Under the pieces are notes generated by a model. That model had not been told where the DNA came from and did no database searches. It saw only the letters and a list, made by a program, of their open reading frames with translations. From contig NZ_CP012700.1 of the NCBI RefSeq assembly GCF_001307295.1, positions 2,979,001-3,043,000 on the forward strand: a stretch of DNA of 64,000 bases, in the 5' to 3' direction. Made by a program: the position numbers and the translations under genes. This document shows, in pieces, positions 51,323-58,975 of this stretch. Position 1 is the stretch's first letter, and every line of letters begins with the position of its first letter. This DNA comes from Sphingopyxis macrogoltabida (GTDB taxonomy: Bacteria > Pseudomonadota > Alphaproteobacteria > Sphingomonadales > Sphingomonadaceae).

Positions 51323-52066
51323 TTACGTCTGTCCCCACCTGACCTTCTGGGACACAAGCTCAGGGCTTCTCTGTGCGAGATAGGAGGCGGAGCCCGCCAC
51401 GAGACGCGCCATAGCCTGCCGCGCTCCTTCGGCATCGCCCTTGCGCACAGCTTCAAGGACGCGGCGCAAGAAACGCAACTGGACCGCACGCTCTTGCGCC
51501 GAATACCCCAGCGAGAGCGAGAATTCGCGGGTAAGCATATGCAACGCGGAAGTCAGAAGGCCGAAAAGCGGATTGCCGCTGGCCCAGCCGAGCATATCGT
51601 GAAAACGGCGATTCAGTTCCTCGAACTGGCTGCTCGCTTCGTTTCGCTCCAGCTCTTTGAGGCAATCGGCAAGTGCGCTCAGATCACCCGTGGTCGCGCG
51701 CTGGGCGGCATAGGCTGCAACATCCGCCGCAATCGCTTCGCGCAATTCGAGCAAGCCCCTCAAGTCCGCCTCCATGAAATGCAGGATCAGCGAGAGGCTG
51801 TTTGCGAAATCGCCAGTCTGCGGGCGAGCGACCACCGGCCCGCCACCGCGACCTAGTTGAAGATGGATAACGCCTTGGAGTTCAAGGAAGCGAAGCGCTT
51901 CGCGCAAGGTCGCTCGGGCGACATCGTATCGCGCAAGCATTTCGTCCTCGCGCGCCAACCTGTCGCCCGCAACATGCGCCCCGGCTTCGATATCGCGTAC
52001 GATGTCCTGCGCAAGCGTGAGCGCACGCTTGGCCTTCCTCGAATCATCGACCTTCGGTTGCATCAC
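51323..52066 (-). CDS. GntR/FadR-family transcriptional regulator
   Basis: 247 residues if it starts at GTG 52066 (GAGGAG 9 bp upstream); ATG 52063 is also possible. N-terminal winged HTH (EDEMLARYDVARATLREALR, LELQGVIHLQLGRGGG) and a C-terminal FCD ligand-binding domain with helix clusters (LLELREAIAADVAAYAA, FEELNRRFHDMLG). It is divergent from the CYP153 gene and heads the minus-strand operon, so it probably controls both arms of the island. Two CTTATAAG palindromes occupy the promoter. Confidence 0.92.
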   Translation of the reverse strand: MMQPKVDDSRKAKRALTLAQDIVRDIEAGAHVAGDRLAREDEMLARYDVARATLREALRFLELQGVIHLQLGRGGGPVVARPQTGDFANSLSLILHFMEADLRGLLELREAIAADVAAYAAQRATTGDLSALADCLKELERNEASSQFEELNRRFHDMLGWASGNPLFGLLTSALHMLTREFSLSLGYSAQERAVQLRFLRRVLEAVRKGDAEGARQAMARLVAGSASYLAQRSPELVSQKVRWGQT

Positions 52067-52082
52067 TGGGAATCGCTCCTCT

Positions 52083-52106
52083 GATAAAACCTTATAAGAG
52101 TTTATC
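52083..52106. promoter_or_regulatory. Candidate FadR-type operator, site 1
   Basis: An outer inverted repeat GATAAA (52083-52088) / TTTATC (52101-52106) encloses the palindrome CTTATAAG (52091-52098). It lies directly upstream of the GntR gene. The same 8-bp palindrome recurs at 52167. Confidence 0.62.
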
Positions 52107-52166
52107 GGATGGCATGTCCAGCATCAGTCTATGAAGTTTGCAGTGCGGTCAAATGTCGCAACAATC

Positions 52167-52174
52167 CTTATAAG
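52167..52174. promoter_or_regulatory. Candidate FadR-type operator, site 2
   Basis: A second copy of CTTATAAG, 76 bp from the first and 79 bp upstream of the CYP153 ATG. Two copies in one divergent promoter suggest control of both directions by the adjacent regulator. Confidence 0.55.
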
Positions 52175-52253
52175 CTTTATTGACCACACCCTGCGAAACA
52201 TCTACCTGTTTGATAGCAAGGTGAGTCTGCTTGCCTGGGATGGAGGACGAGAC

Positions 52254-53516
52254 ATGAGCATCGACACGATGGAGCTGGATACTGCCGGAAAAGTTGCAGC
52301 CATTCCGATCGACGAAATTGATGTCGCACGGCCGAGTCTTTTTCAGCAGGACACGATCGGCCTGTATTTCGACCGGCTGCGCAAAGAGGAGCCGGTCCAC
52401 TATTGCCGCGAAAGCTATGTTGGGCCTTACTGGTCGATCACCAAGTTCGACGATATCATGGCTGTCGACACCAACCACAAAGTCTTTTCGTCGGAGGCAA
52501 AGCTCGGCGGTATCGCCATTCAGGACATGCATTCGGTGGAAGGCGCGCTCGAACTTGAAATGTTCATCGCTATGGATCCTCCAAAGCACGACCAGCAACG
52601 CAAGGCCGTCACCCCCGCTGTAGCGCCGTCCAACTTGCTGTTGCTCGAACCGACAATCCGCGAACGAGCGTGTCAGATTCTCGATGATCTGCCGATAGGC
52701 GAGGAATTTGATTGGGTTGACAAGGTCTCAGTTGAATTGACCACGATGACCCTTGCTACCCTATTCGATTTCCCGTGGGAGGAACGCCGCAAGCTCACGC
52801 GCTGGTCCGACGTCACAACGGCCGCCCCTGAAACCGGCATCGTCGAATCGTACGAAGCGAGGCGTGAAGAACTCATCGAGTGCGCGATGTATTTCAAAGG
52901 ACTGTGGGAGCAGCGCATCAACGAAGAACCGAAGAACGATCTGATTTCCATAATGGCGCATTCCCCGGCGACACGGGATATGCCCTTCCTCGAATTTCTG
53001 GGTAACCTGCTGCTGCTGATCGTGGGCGGCAACGACACCACGCGCAATTCGATAAGCGGCGGTGTGCTGGCGCTCAATCAGAACCCCGATGAATATCGCA
53101 AACTGAATGACGACCCTTCGTTGATCGCCAGCATGGTGCCGGAAATCATCCGCTGGCAGACGCCGCTGACTCACATGCGCCGCACTGCGCTGCAGGACTG
53201 GGAGATTGGCGGCAAGCAGATCAAGAAGGGCGACAAGGTCGTGATGTGGTACCTGTCGGGCAACCGCGACGAAACGGTCATCGACCGGGCTGACCGGTTC
53301 ATCATCGACCGCAAGAATCCGCGCCATCACCTGTCATTCGGTTATGGCATCCATCGATGCATGGGTAACAGGCTGGCAGAACTGCAGTTGCGGATCATCT
53401 GGGAAGAAATTCACAAGCGGTTCGCCAAGGTCGAAGTGACCGGCGAGCCCGAGCGCCTTTTCTCAAACCTTGTGCGCGGGATCACCAATCTGCCGGTGCG
53501 GCTGCACGCGCGCTGA
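52254..53516 (+). CDS. CYP153-family cytochrome P450 (terminal hydroxylase)
   Basis: 420 residues from the ATG at 52254 (GGAGGACGAG upstream). I helix GGNDTTRNSISGGVLALNQN, K helix MVPEIIRWQTPLTHMRRTA and heme loop FGYGIHRCMGN with Cys369 agree closely with the CYP153 alkane/terpene omega-hydroxylases as I know them. It is followed 26 bp later by its ferredoxin; no ferredoxin reductase is in the window. The expected reaction is hydroxylation of a terminal or unactivated carbon, which starts conversion to the acid used by the acyl-CoA synthetase at 44472. Confidence 0.92.
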   Translation: MSIDTMELDTAGKVAAIPIDEIDVARPSLFQQDTIGLYFDRLRKEEPVHYCRESYVGPYWSITKFDDIMAVDTNHKVFSSEAKLGGIAIQDMHSVEGALELEMFIAMDPPKHDQQRKAVTPAVAPSNLLLLEPTIRERACQILDDLPIGEEFDWVDKVSVELTTMTLATLFDFPWEERRKLTRWSDVTTAAPETGIVESYEARREELIECAMYFKGLWEQRINEEPKNDLISIMAHSPATRDMPFLEFLGNLLLLIVGGNDTTRNSISGGVLALNQNPDEYRKLNDDPSLIASMVPEIIRWQTPLTHMRRTALQDWEIGGKQIKKGDKVVMWYLSGNRDETVIDRADRFIIDRKNPRHHLSFGYGIHRCMGNRLAELQLRIIWEEIHKRFAKVEVTGEPERLFSNLVRGITNLPVRLHAR

Positions 53517-53542
53517 TTTGCTGAAGCAGAAATACGGAGTGT

Positions 53543-53872
53543 ATGATGGTCAAAGTGACGTTCGTATCCAGCGATGGAACGCGGCGGGAAGTCGAAATTG
53601 CCGAGGGCGAAACCGCACGCGAGGCGGCGCTCTTCAATGATGTACCGGGCATCGACGGCGATTGCGGCGGTGTCTGCGCCTGTGCGACCTGCCATGTCCA
53701 TGTCGATCCGGCCTGGATCGACAGGGTTGGTCGCCTGGTCGAAGGGGCAGCGGAGGCAGAGCTTCTGCAATTTGCCGAAGGTGCCAACGAATACAGTCGC
53801 CTCGCCTGCCAGATACCCATGGTGGAAGGAGTGGAAGGTTTGATTTTGCACGTTCCCGAGCAGCAATACTGA
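53543..53872 (+). CDS. [2Fe-2S] ferredoxin, adrenodoxin/putidaredoxin type
   Basis: 109 residues from ATG 53543; ATG 53546 has better spacing to GGAG and may be the real start. The cluster ligands are in CGGVCACATCHVHV (C-x5-C-x2-C) and the later LACQIPM. It delivers electrons to the CYP153 immediately upstream; the reductase must be encoded elsewhere. Confidence 0.93.
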   Translation: MMVKVTFVSSDGTRREVEIAEGETAREAALFNDVPGIDGDCGGVCACATCHVHVDPAWIDRVGRLVEGAAEAELLQFAEGANEYSRLACQIPMVEGVEGLILHVPEQQY

Positions 53873-53938
53873 CCAGACAGAGCGCAGCCCTGTCGTGCGC
53901 GTGCGGCGTCGCAAATTCAGTTTTGAACGGAGGTTTCA

Positions 53939-54062
53939 GTGCCAACTCAGCTAGAACCTGATGTCTAGACGAGCGAAGACGCATTTCGCACCGAAATGCG
54001 GCAATTCCTCGCCGCCCATTTCCCTGACGAATTAAGGGGCGCGGGCAATATGCTGGCCGGGC
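53939..54062 (+). pseudogene. Acyl-CoA dehydrogenase N-terminal remnant
   Basis: A good GGAGG lies before GTG 53939, but the frame hits TAG at 53966 after nine codons. The same frame then reads EDAFRTEMRQFLAAHFPDEL and RGAGNMLAG, typical of the start of acyl-CoA dehydrogenases. The sequence is cut off where IS3 DNA begins near 54065. It was probably a third dehydrogenase of the CYP153 arm, lost by IS-mediated deletion plus a nonsense mutation. Confidence 0.7.
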
Positions 54063-54065
54063 CCA

Positions 54066-55153
54066 TTGGCAGCTTCGGCTTGTGGATCATCCTGGCCGAC
54101 GCGCATCCGGAAGCTTCGAGGGACAGCTCCAGCGTGTCGGTGACATCCCCGGCCCGCATGGTGGTACACAGCTTCCAAAGGATGACATAACGGGAGAAGT
54201 CGTCGAGCACGGTCGACAGGTACACCAAGCCCCAGCCGATGATCTTGAAGTAGGTGAAGTCGGTCTGCCACATCTCGTTCGACCGCGTCGTCTTGGTGTG
54301 GAACCCGTCGGCGGCCTTGATCACGATGAAGGCCGGACTGGCGATCAGGTCATGGGCTTTCAACATACGGTAAACCGTGGCTTCCGACACGAAGTAGCGC
54401 TTCTCGTCGGTGAAGCGCACCGCGAGCTCGCGGGGTGACAGGTCGGTTGTATCCAACGCCATGTCGATGATCTGCTGCTGGATATCATCGCAGATGCGGT
54501 TCCACACCCGCCTCGGGGCCGATGGCCGATCCTCCAGCGCCTCCGGCCCGCGCTCGAGGTAGCGGTCGTACCAGCGTTAGAAGGTCCGGCGCGGGATGCC
54601 CAACTGCTCCAGCGTGCGCTTGGCCGGCAGGTGCGACTGCTCGACGATCCGAATGATCTCCAGCTTCTCGGATGCGGGTTACCTCATTCGTCGTCGGCCC
54701 TATCCGCGATCATGCTTTTTTTGAGCAACCGGTTTTCCAGCGTCAGATTGGCCACGCATTCCTTAAGGGCACGGGCTTCGCGGCGCAGGTCGTGCACCTC
54801 GCCGGTGGTCGCGGCACGGGCGGTGTCGCCCGCCAAGCGCCGCTTGCCCGCCTCCATGAACTCCTTCGACCACGTGTAATACAAGCTCTGGGCGATGACA
54901 TCCTTGCAGCACAGCTCGGCGATGCTGTCCTCGCCGCGCAGGCCTTCCAGCACGATCCTGATTTTGTCCTCTGCAGAGAAGTGCCGGCGCGTCGCACGCC
55001 GTATGTCCTTCACCAGCCGCTCAGCAGGGGCCTTCGGCGCCGATTTTTTCAAGGAGGATGGGCTTCATCCTCGTTCCTTAGTCACTACGACGAAGCCCAA
55101 ATCCTCCTTAAATCACAACCTCAAATCTGTGCCATTGGTGCTGACGGCGGACA
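54066..55153 (-). mobile_element. IS3-family element, truncated and inactive
   Basis: The outer end near 55153 begins TGTCCGCCGTCAGCACCAAT on the minus strand. orfA is intact, but orfB has a TAA at 54577-54579 (within IPRRTF*RWYDRYL) and is cut after LEASGC...HKPKL near 54066, leaving only the first Asp of the DDE core (WQTDFTYF, LDDFSRYV). The opposite inverted repeat is missing. It differs from the intact IS3 element at 38655. Confidence 0.85.
54684..55052 (-). CDS. IS3-family transposase OrfA of the truncated element
   Basis: 122 residues. An HTH region (HFSAEDKIRIVLEGLRGEDS, IAQSLYYTWSKEFMEAG) and a coiled-coil tail (LRREARALKECVANLTLENR, LLKKS) end at a run of seven Ts on the plus strand (A7 in mRNA), the frameshift site. 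It is not expected to support transposition because orfB is broken. Confidence 0.85.
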   Translation of the reverse strand: MKKSAPKAPAERLVKDIRRATRRHFSAEDKIRIVLEGLRGEDSIAELCCKDVIAQSLYYTWSKEFMEAGKRRLAGDTARAATTGEVHDLRREARALKECVANLTLENRLLKKSMIADRADDE

Positions 55154-55541
55154 GCACCGGCAATCCGCCCTCACATGAAGCGCTCGGGTTGAGCCATGTC
55201 GGTCTCCACGCAGAGGTTCGTTTCTTGGTAGACAACTCGTTGCACGAAATAGCTCGTCGGTCAATTGGCGCTGGCACGCGAAGCCAAGAGCGGCCCGCCT
55301 CGCGGGAGGGCGCTCACCGCCGAACGATTGCCGGCTCGATCGGACTATTCTGCAACACGGCGGGAGGCAGGTAGGGCTCCGTGCCGCGATATTCGCAATT
55401 AGTTAGCCGTCAGTGCTGGCAACCTGATGCAGCGGGGGCAGAACGGCCGCGGCGCGCCGCCTCAGACGCGAGCGGTGCCAGTTGGGGATATCGGCTTGCT
55501 GACGATGAATGGCGTCGGCCATTTCAAATCTTCCACGGCTC
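55154..55541. other. Gap at the right edge of the island, no gene seen
   Basis: About 390 bp between the IS3 remnant and the MarR gene. Open frames here are short and resemble no family I know. Probably junction or scrap DNA. Confidence 0.4.
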
Positions 55542-56063
55542 CTATCGAGGAGGCATGTCTTCCGATCCGCTTTCGAGATTGCCGGACATTTTCGTCAGCA
55601 ATGAGCGCATCGCGCGTATCTCAGTTGGGGAAATCATATGGAGCAGTCGCGCGTAGATCATGTCGGCTTCGGCGCGCAGCTGAGGCAGGATTTCGATCGC
55701 TCGGGGCAAAAGATGAAGTTCCCAGACGCGCCGGTCGCCCTTGGCAGCGCGCCGTTCCGCGAGCACCATTCTTTCCAGCTGGTCGACAACATGGCCAACG
55801 CTGGCACGCTCCAGTTCGAGGCATTTGGAGAGGTCGGTTTGGGTCATGCCCGGGGTCCGATAGATATAGACGAGCGCGCGCCACTGGGTTCGCGTCAATC
55901 CGAAGCGCGCCGTTGAGGCATCAAACTTCCGACGCAGTTTGCGGGGCACTTCCTCGATGAGAAAGACAAACTCGTCTGAGGCCGTCAGAAGACTTTTCGC
56001 GGGAGAGATGCCGCTTGTATTGCGAGGTTCAACCATCGTCATGGACTGTAGAGCCAACATCAT
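55542..56063 (-). CDS. MarR-family transcriptional regulator
   Basis: Up to 173 residues; ATG 56063, 56060 or the later MVEPRN may be the start. A winged HTH with FGLTRTQWRALVYIYRTPGM, QTDLSKCLELERASVGHVVD and the wing RRAAKGDRRVWELHLL is clear. It is divergent from the alpha/beta-hydrolase and thioesterase genes with only 47 bp between, so it most likely represses that operon and itself. The AT-rich stretch at 56085-56104 is a candidate binding site, but it is not a clean palindrome. Confidence 0.9.
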   Translation of the reverse strand: MMLALQSMTMVEPRNTSGISPAKSLLTASDEFVFLIEEVPRKLRRKFDASTARFGLTRTQWRALVYIYRTPGMTQTDLSKCLELERASVGHVVDQLERMVLAERRAAKGDRRVWELHLLPRAIEILPQLRAEADMIYARLLHMISPTEIRAMRSLLTKMSGNLESGSEDMPPR

Positions 56064-56110
56064 ATTCTGAAAACCCTTTACTGTAAGATATGATATAGTA
56101 TGATCGTGGA

Positions 56111-56989
56111 ATGATTGATCAGTCGATCACGCTTGCCGGGAAAGCGGGCCATGAAATCGCAGCGTCGGTTGATGGCCCGGAACTCGGATTACCGGTAATC
56201 CTCGCGCACGGCGGCGGACAGACCCGAAGGGCATGGAGGGCGGTAGCCCACCGGCTCGCGAGCCATGGTTTCCGGACCATCGCAGTCGATATGCGCGGGC
56301 ACGGCGAGAGTGCATGGGCCAGCGACGGAGCCTATGATATCTCCGATTTTGCGGCCGATCTCGTCGAGATCGCTGCGGCGACGGCGAGCAAACCGGCGCT
56401 GATTGGCGCGTCTCTTGGTGGCCTGGCCGGGATCATCGCCGAGGGAAAATGCGCACCGGGAAGTTTCGGATCGCTGACGCTGGTCGACGTCACACCTCAG
56501 ATGGAACCGAGCGGCGTCGCCCGCGTGGTCGGTTTCATGGCGGCGCATGCGCGCGATGGTTTTGCGTCGGTGGAAGAGGCCGCACAGGTCATTGCCGACT
56601 ATCTGCCCCATCGCCCCAGCCGGAAGGCTTCGGCCGGGCTAGCACACTATCTGCGCCGCAAGGACGATGAACGCTTCTATTGGCACTGGGACCCCGCCTT
56701 CATCGAAAGAGTGACGCAGCAGGGCGGCGGCGTTTCCAGCGACCATGGCCGCACCGAGCTCAGCGCGGCCGCTGCCTGCTTGACCTTGCCGGTGCATCTG
56801 ATCCGCGGCGGGTCAAGCGATCTCGTCTCGCTGGAAGCCGTCAAGCATTTCCAGGGCCTTGTCCCTCATATGGCGTATAGCGACATTGCGAATGCGACTC
56901 ATATGGTGGTGGGGGACGAGAACGACGCTTTCGGGCAATCGATCCTAGAGTTTTTGCTCGGCATCCATGAAGCGGAAATGAAATCATGA
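56111..56989 (+). CDS. Alpha/beta-hydrolase
   Basis: 292 residues. LAHGGGQTRRAWRAVAHRL (oxyanion region), DMRGHGESAW, nucleophile elbow LIGASLGGLAG and a C-terminal His in NATHMVVGDEND. No signal peptide. The fold and spacing fit esterases, C-C bond hydrolases or epoxide-type hydrolases; no specific substrate can be inferred. Its stop overlaps the thioesterase start (ATGA). Confidence 0.88.
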   Translation: MIDQSITLAGKAGHEIAASVDGPELGLPVILAHGGGQTRRAWRAVAHRLASHGFRTIAVDMRGHGESAWASDGAYDISDFAADLVEIAAATASKPALIGASLGGLAGIIAEGKCAPGSFGSLTLVDVTPQMEPSGVARVVGFMAAHARDGFASVEEAAQVIADYLPHRPSRKASAGLAHYLRRKDDERFYWHWDPAFIERVTQQGGGVSSDHGRTELSAAAACLTLPVHLIRGGSSDLVSLEAVKHFQGLVPHMAYSDIANATHMVVGDENDAFGQSILEFLLGIHEAEMKS

Positions 56990-57396
56990 ATGCCCCCGCC
57001 GTCCCGGGGCTTGAGGAATTACGTGACCTATTGGCGCTGGCCCCTTTTCACCGCTGGCTCGGGCTCAGCATCGCTGAGGTCGGCGCCAACGAGTTGGTGA
57101 TCTCCATGCCTTGGCGAGACGAAATCATCTCAAATCCGACGGTCGGCGCGGCGCATGGTGGCATCGTATCGGCTTTGATCGATCTGACCGGCCTCTATAC
57201 GATCATCGCGATGGGGGGTGCTGCGCGGGCGACGGCGGACCTCCATGTGGATTTTCACCGACCGGCCAAGCTGGGGCCGCTTCGCGCGATCGGCAGCCCG
57301 GTGAAATTAGGGCGGCAGATAAGCGTCGCGGCTACCCGGATCCTAGCCGCAGACGGAACCTTGGTGGCGAGTGGTAGAGGGGCCTACGTCGCCTGA
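56986..57396 (+). CDS. PaaI/YbgC-like hot-dog thioesterase
   Basis: 136 residues. The hot-dog signature GAAHGGIVSALIDLTG holds the catalytic/structural HGG, and ADLHVDFHRPAKLGPL is the second strand set of the 4HBT family. It probably hydrolyses an aromatic or medium-chain acyl-CoA. It is coupled to the upstream hydrolase and under divergent MarR control. Confidence 0.9.
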   Translation: MNAPAVPGLEELRDLLALAPFHRWLGLSIAEVGANELVISMPWRDEIISNPTVGAAHGGIVSALIDLTGLYTIIAMGGAARATADLHVDFHRPAKLGPLRAIGSPVKLGRQISVAATRILAADGTLVASGRGAYVA

Positions 57397-57681
57397 TAAC
57401 CGCCCGAGGCGAGCCAATCTGCGCGGCCAGATGCATGCCCAGCAGCTTTCGGAGCCGAGGCAGTGGCGGCAGCGACACGCTTTTTGGCGACGTGTCCCTA
57501 GGCCGAACCCACGACCGGACGGCCGCGCATCGGCCATTCAGTCAAATCGGCTCCCTGCCGGTCACACGCGGGTTTGGCCGCTCGCCTTTGAGCCGTCGAC
57601 TTTGCCTAGTCCGACAGGCCAGCCACGCAGCGCATGGAGATCAAGTTCTCCTGTGCTGCGTGACTAGACTGCTGGGTCAGG

Positions 57682-58914
57682 TCAGGGCGCCGGGGTGCGA
57701 TTCGCGATCGCATCCTCGATCAGATCCTGCATGACCTGTTCGAGCTCGACGCCTTTCCGGTCGCCTCCGCTCGATATTTCGGTGGCGATCAAAGCGTAAT
57801 AGCCGGTCTCGCGATCGATCCAGCCGGTCCAACCATAGGCACCCGGTGAGGAATTGATCTTGGACGTCGCGCAGGCCGAAGGCGTGTCGCATTCGACAAA
57901 GGAGCCGAGCGCATATTCCCAATTGCCCGCGCTCGCCGGCACGAAAACGCGCGGCAAGCCTGCGGTACGTTGCTGGGTGAAGCTTGTCATATCGGTAATA
58001 AAGCTGCCGCCAAGGAAGGCACGCAGAAGTTTCGCATAGTCGCGCGGCGTCGAATAGGCGCCGCCCGCGACCCACGGGTTGGTGGGAGCGCTTCCCGCAG
58101 GGTCATACCAGGTCGTGCTCGTCATCCCGAGCGGGGTCGTCACATGCTGCGCGAACAGTTCGTGAAAATTGCGCTGGCGTGCCGGTGACGTGCCGGGCGC
58201 GATGCTTATATCCTTTGCCTCCAGATAGGCAGCGGCGACCTGAAGGCCGTGCGGTCCATAGCTATATTGCGCGCCGGGCGCGTTGCCCGGGCGCAAAATA
58301 TCATAGCGCAAATCGTGGATGCTCTTCGCGCAATTGTAGAGCGTCATGGCCGGAAGCAGCTGACAGCCGCCAACGAGCGGGCTCGCATTGAAGCCCGACG
58401 TCATCGACAGCGCATGCTTGAGTTGGACATCCTTCTTCGTTCCGATCGTGGTCCAGAAGGCAAGCGGCGGCCGCATCGGATCGTCGAGCGTCGCGATGCC
58501 AGCCTGCACCATGCGCATCCCCAGCGCGCCGGCGAACCATTTGGAGGCCGACGCAAGCGGGGTCACCCGATCGATACCAAAGCTGCCCTTCTCGTAAGCG
58601 AAGAGATAGTCGGGATCCGAAGCATTCCCGACGGCGAAATAGCCGTTATCGACCTCGGTATCAGCGTCGATTGCCGACTGTAACGCGGTCCAGTCATAGG
58701 TATAACCGCCGACGGTGGCCGAAAGGCTGGCGGCCGCGGGCGCCGATGCCGCCGACGTCGACGCTTTAGCAGCGGGCGCCGCAGGCGGAAGCTGCACCAT
58801 GGGACGCGCCTCGCCGCCGCCGTTGCCCCCGAACCCGCCCTGCGCCGCAAAGGCCGCAGCCCCAGCCATCGCCGCACCAGCGGCAAGCCACATCCATTTC
58901 GTTCTTCCAGCCAT
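57682..58914 (-). CDS. Serine beta-lactamase-fold hydrolase (class C / esterase type), secreted
   Basis: 410 residues from the ATG at 58914 (GGGAGAGAG upstream). An N-terminal hydrophobic segment, then a low-complexity Gly/Ala/Pro linker (about residues 25-65). Catalytic SxxK is LASASKWF, the second motif is near QYSYGPHG (Tyr-x-Tyr rather than the canonical YxN), and the substrate loop is not clear. Members act as esterases, peptidases or beta-lactamases; a resistance role should not be assumed. It is the last gene of the TBDR3 group. Confidence 0.82.
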   Translation of the reverse strand: MAGRTKWMWLAAGAAMAGAAAFAAQGGFGGNGGGEARPMVQLPPAAPAAKASTSAASAPAAASLSATVGGYTYDWTALQSAIDADTEVDNGYFAVGNASDPDYLFAYEKGSFGIDRVTPLASASKWFAGALGMRMVQAGIATLDDPMRPPLAFWTTIGTKKDVQLKHALSMTSGFNASPLVGGCQLLPAMTLYNCAKSIHDLRYDILRPGNAPGAQYSYGPHGLQVAAAYLEAKDISIAPGTSPARQRNFHELFAQHVTTPLGMTSTTWYDPAGSAPTNPWVAGGAYSTPRDYAKLLRAFLGGSFITDMTSFTQQRTAGLPRVFVPASAGNWEYALGSFVECDTPSACATSKINSSPGAYGWTGWIDRETGYYALIATEISSGGDRKGVELEQVMQDLIEDAIANRTPAP

Positions 58915-58975
58915 TTTCTCTCTCCCAGCTTCGTTGCACATCGTCGAAACGGAGGGCCTAGCGCGGCCGGACGGG

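Noticed and set aside
56085..56104. MarR operator as a perfect palindrome
   Set aside because: The sequence is AT-rich and partly symmetric only; no clean inverted repeat could be defined.
57682..58914. Beta-lactam resistance gene
   Set aside because: SxxK alone does not define a beta-lactamase; the second motif is non-canonical and the neighbours are a carboxylesterase and a TonB receptor.
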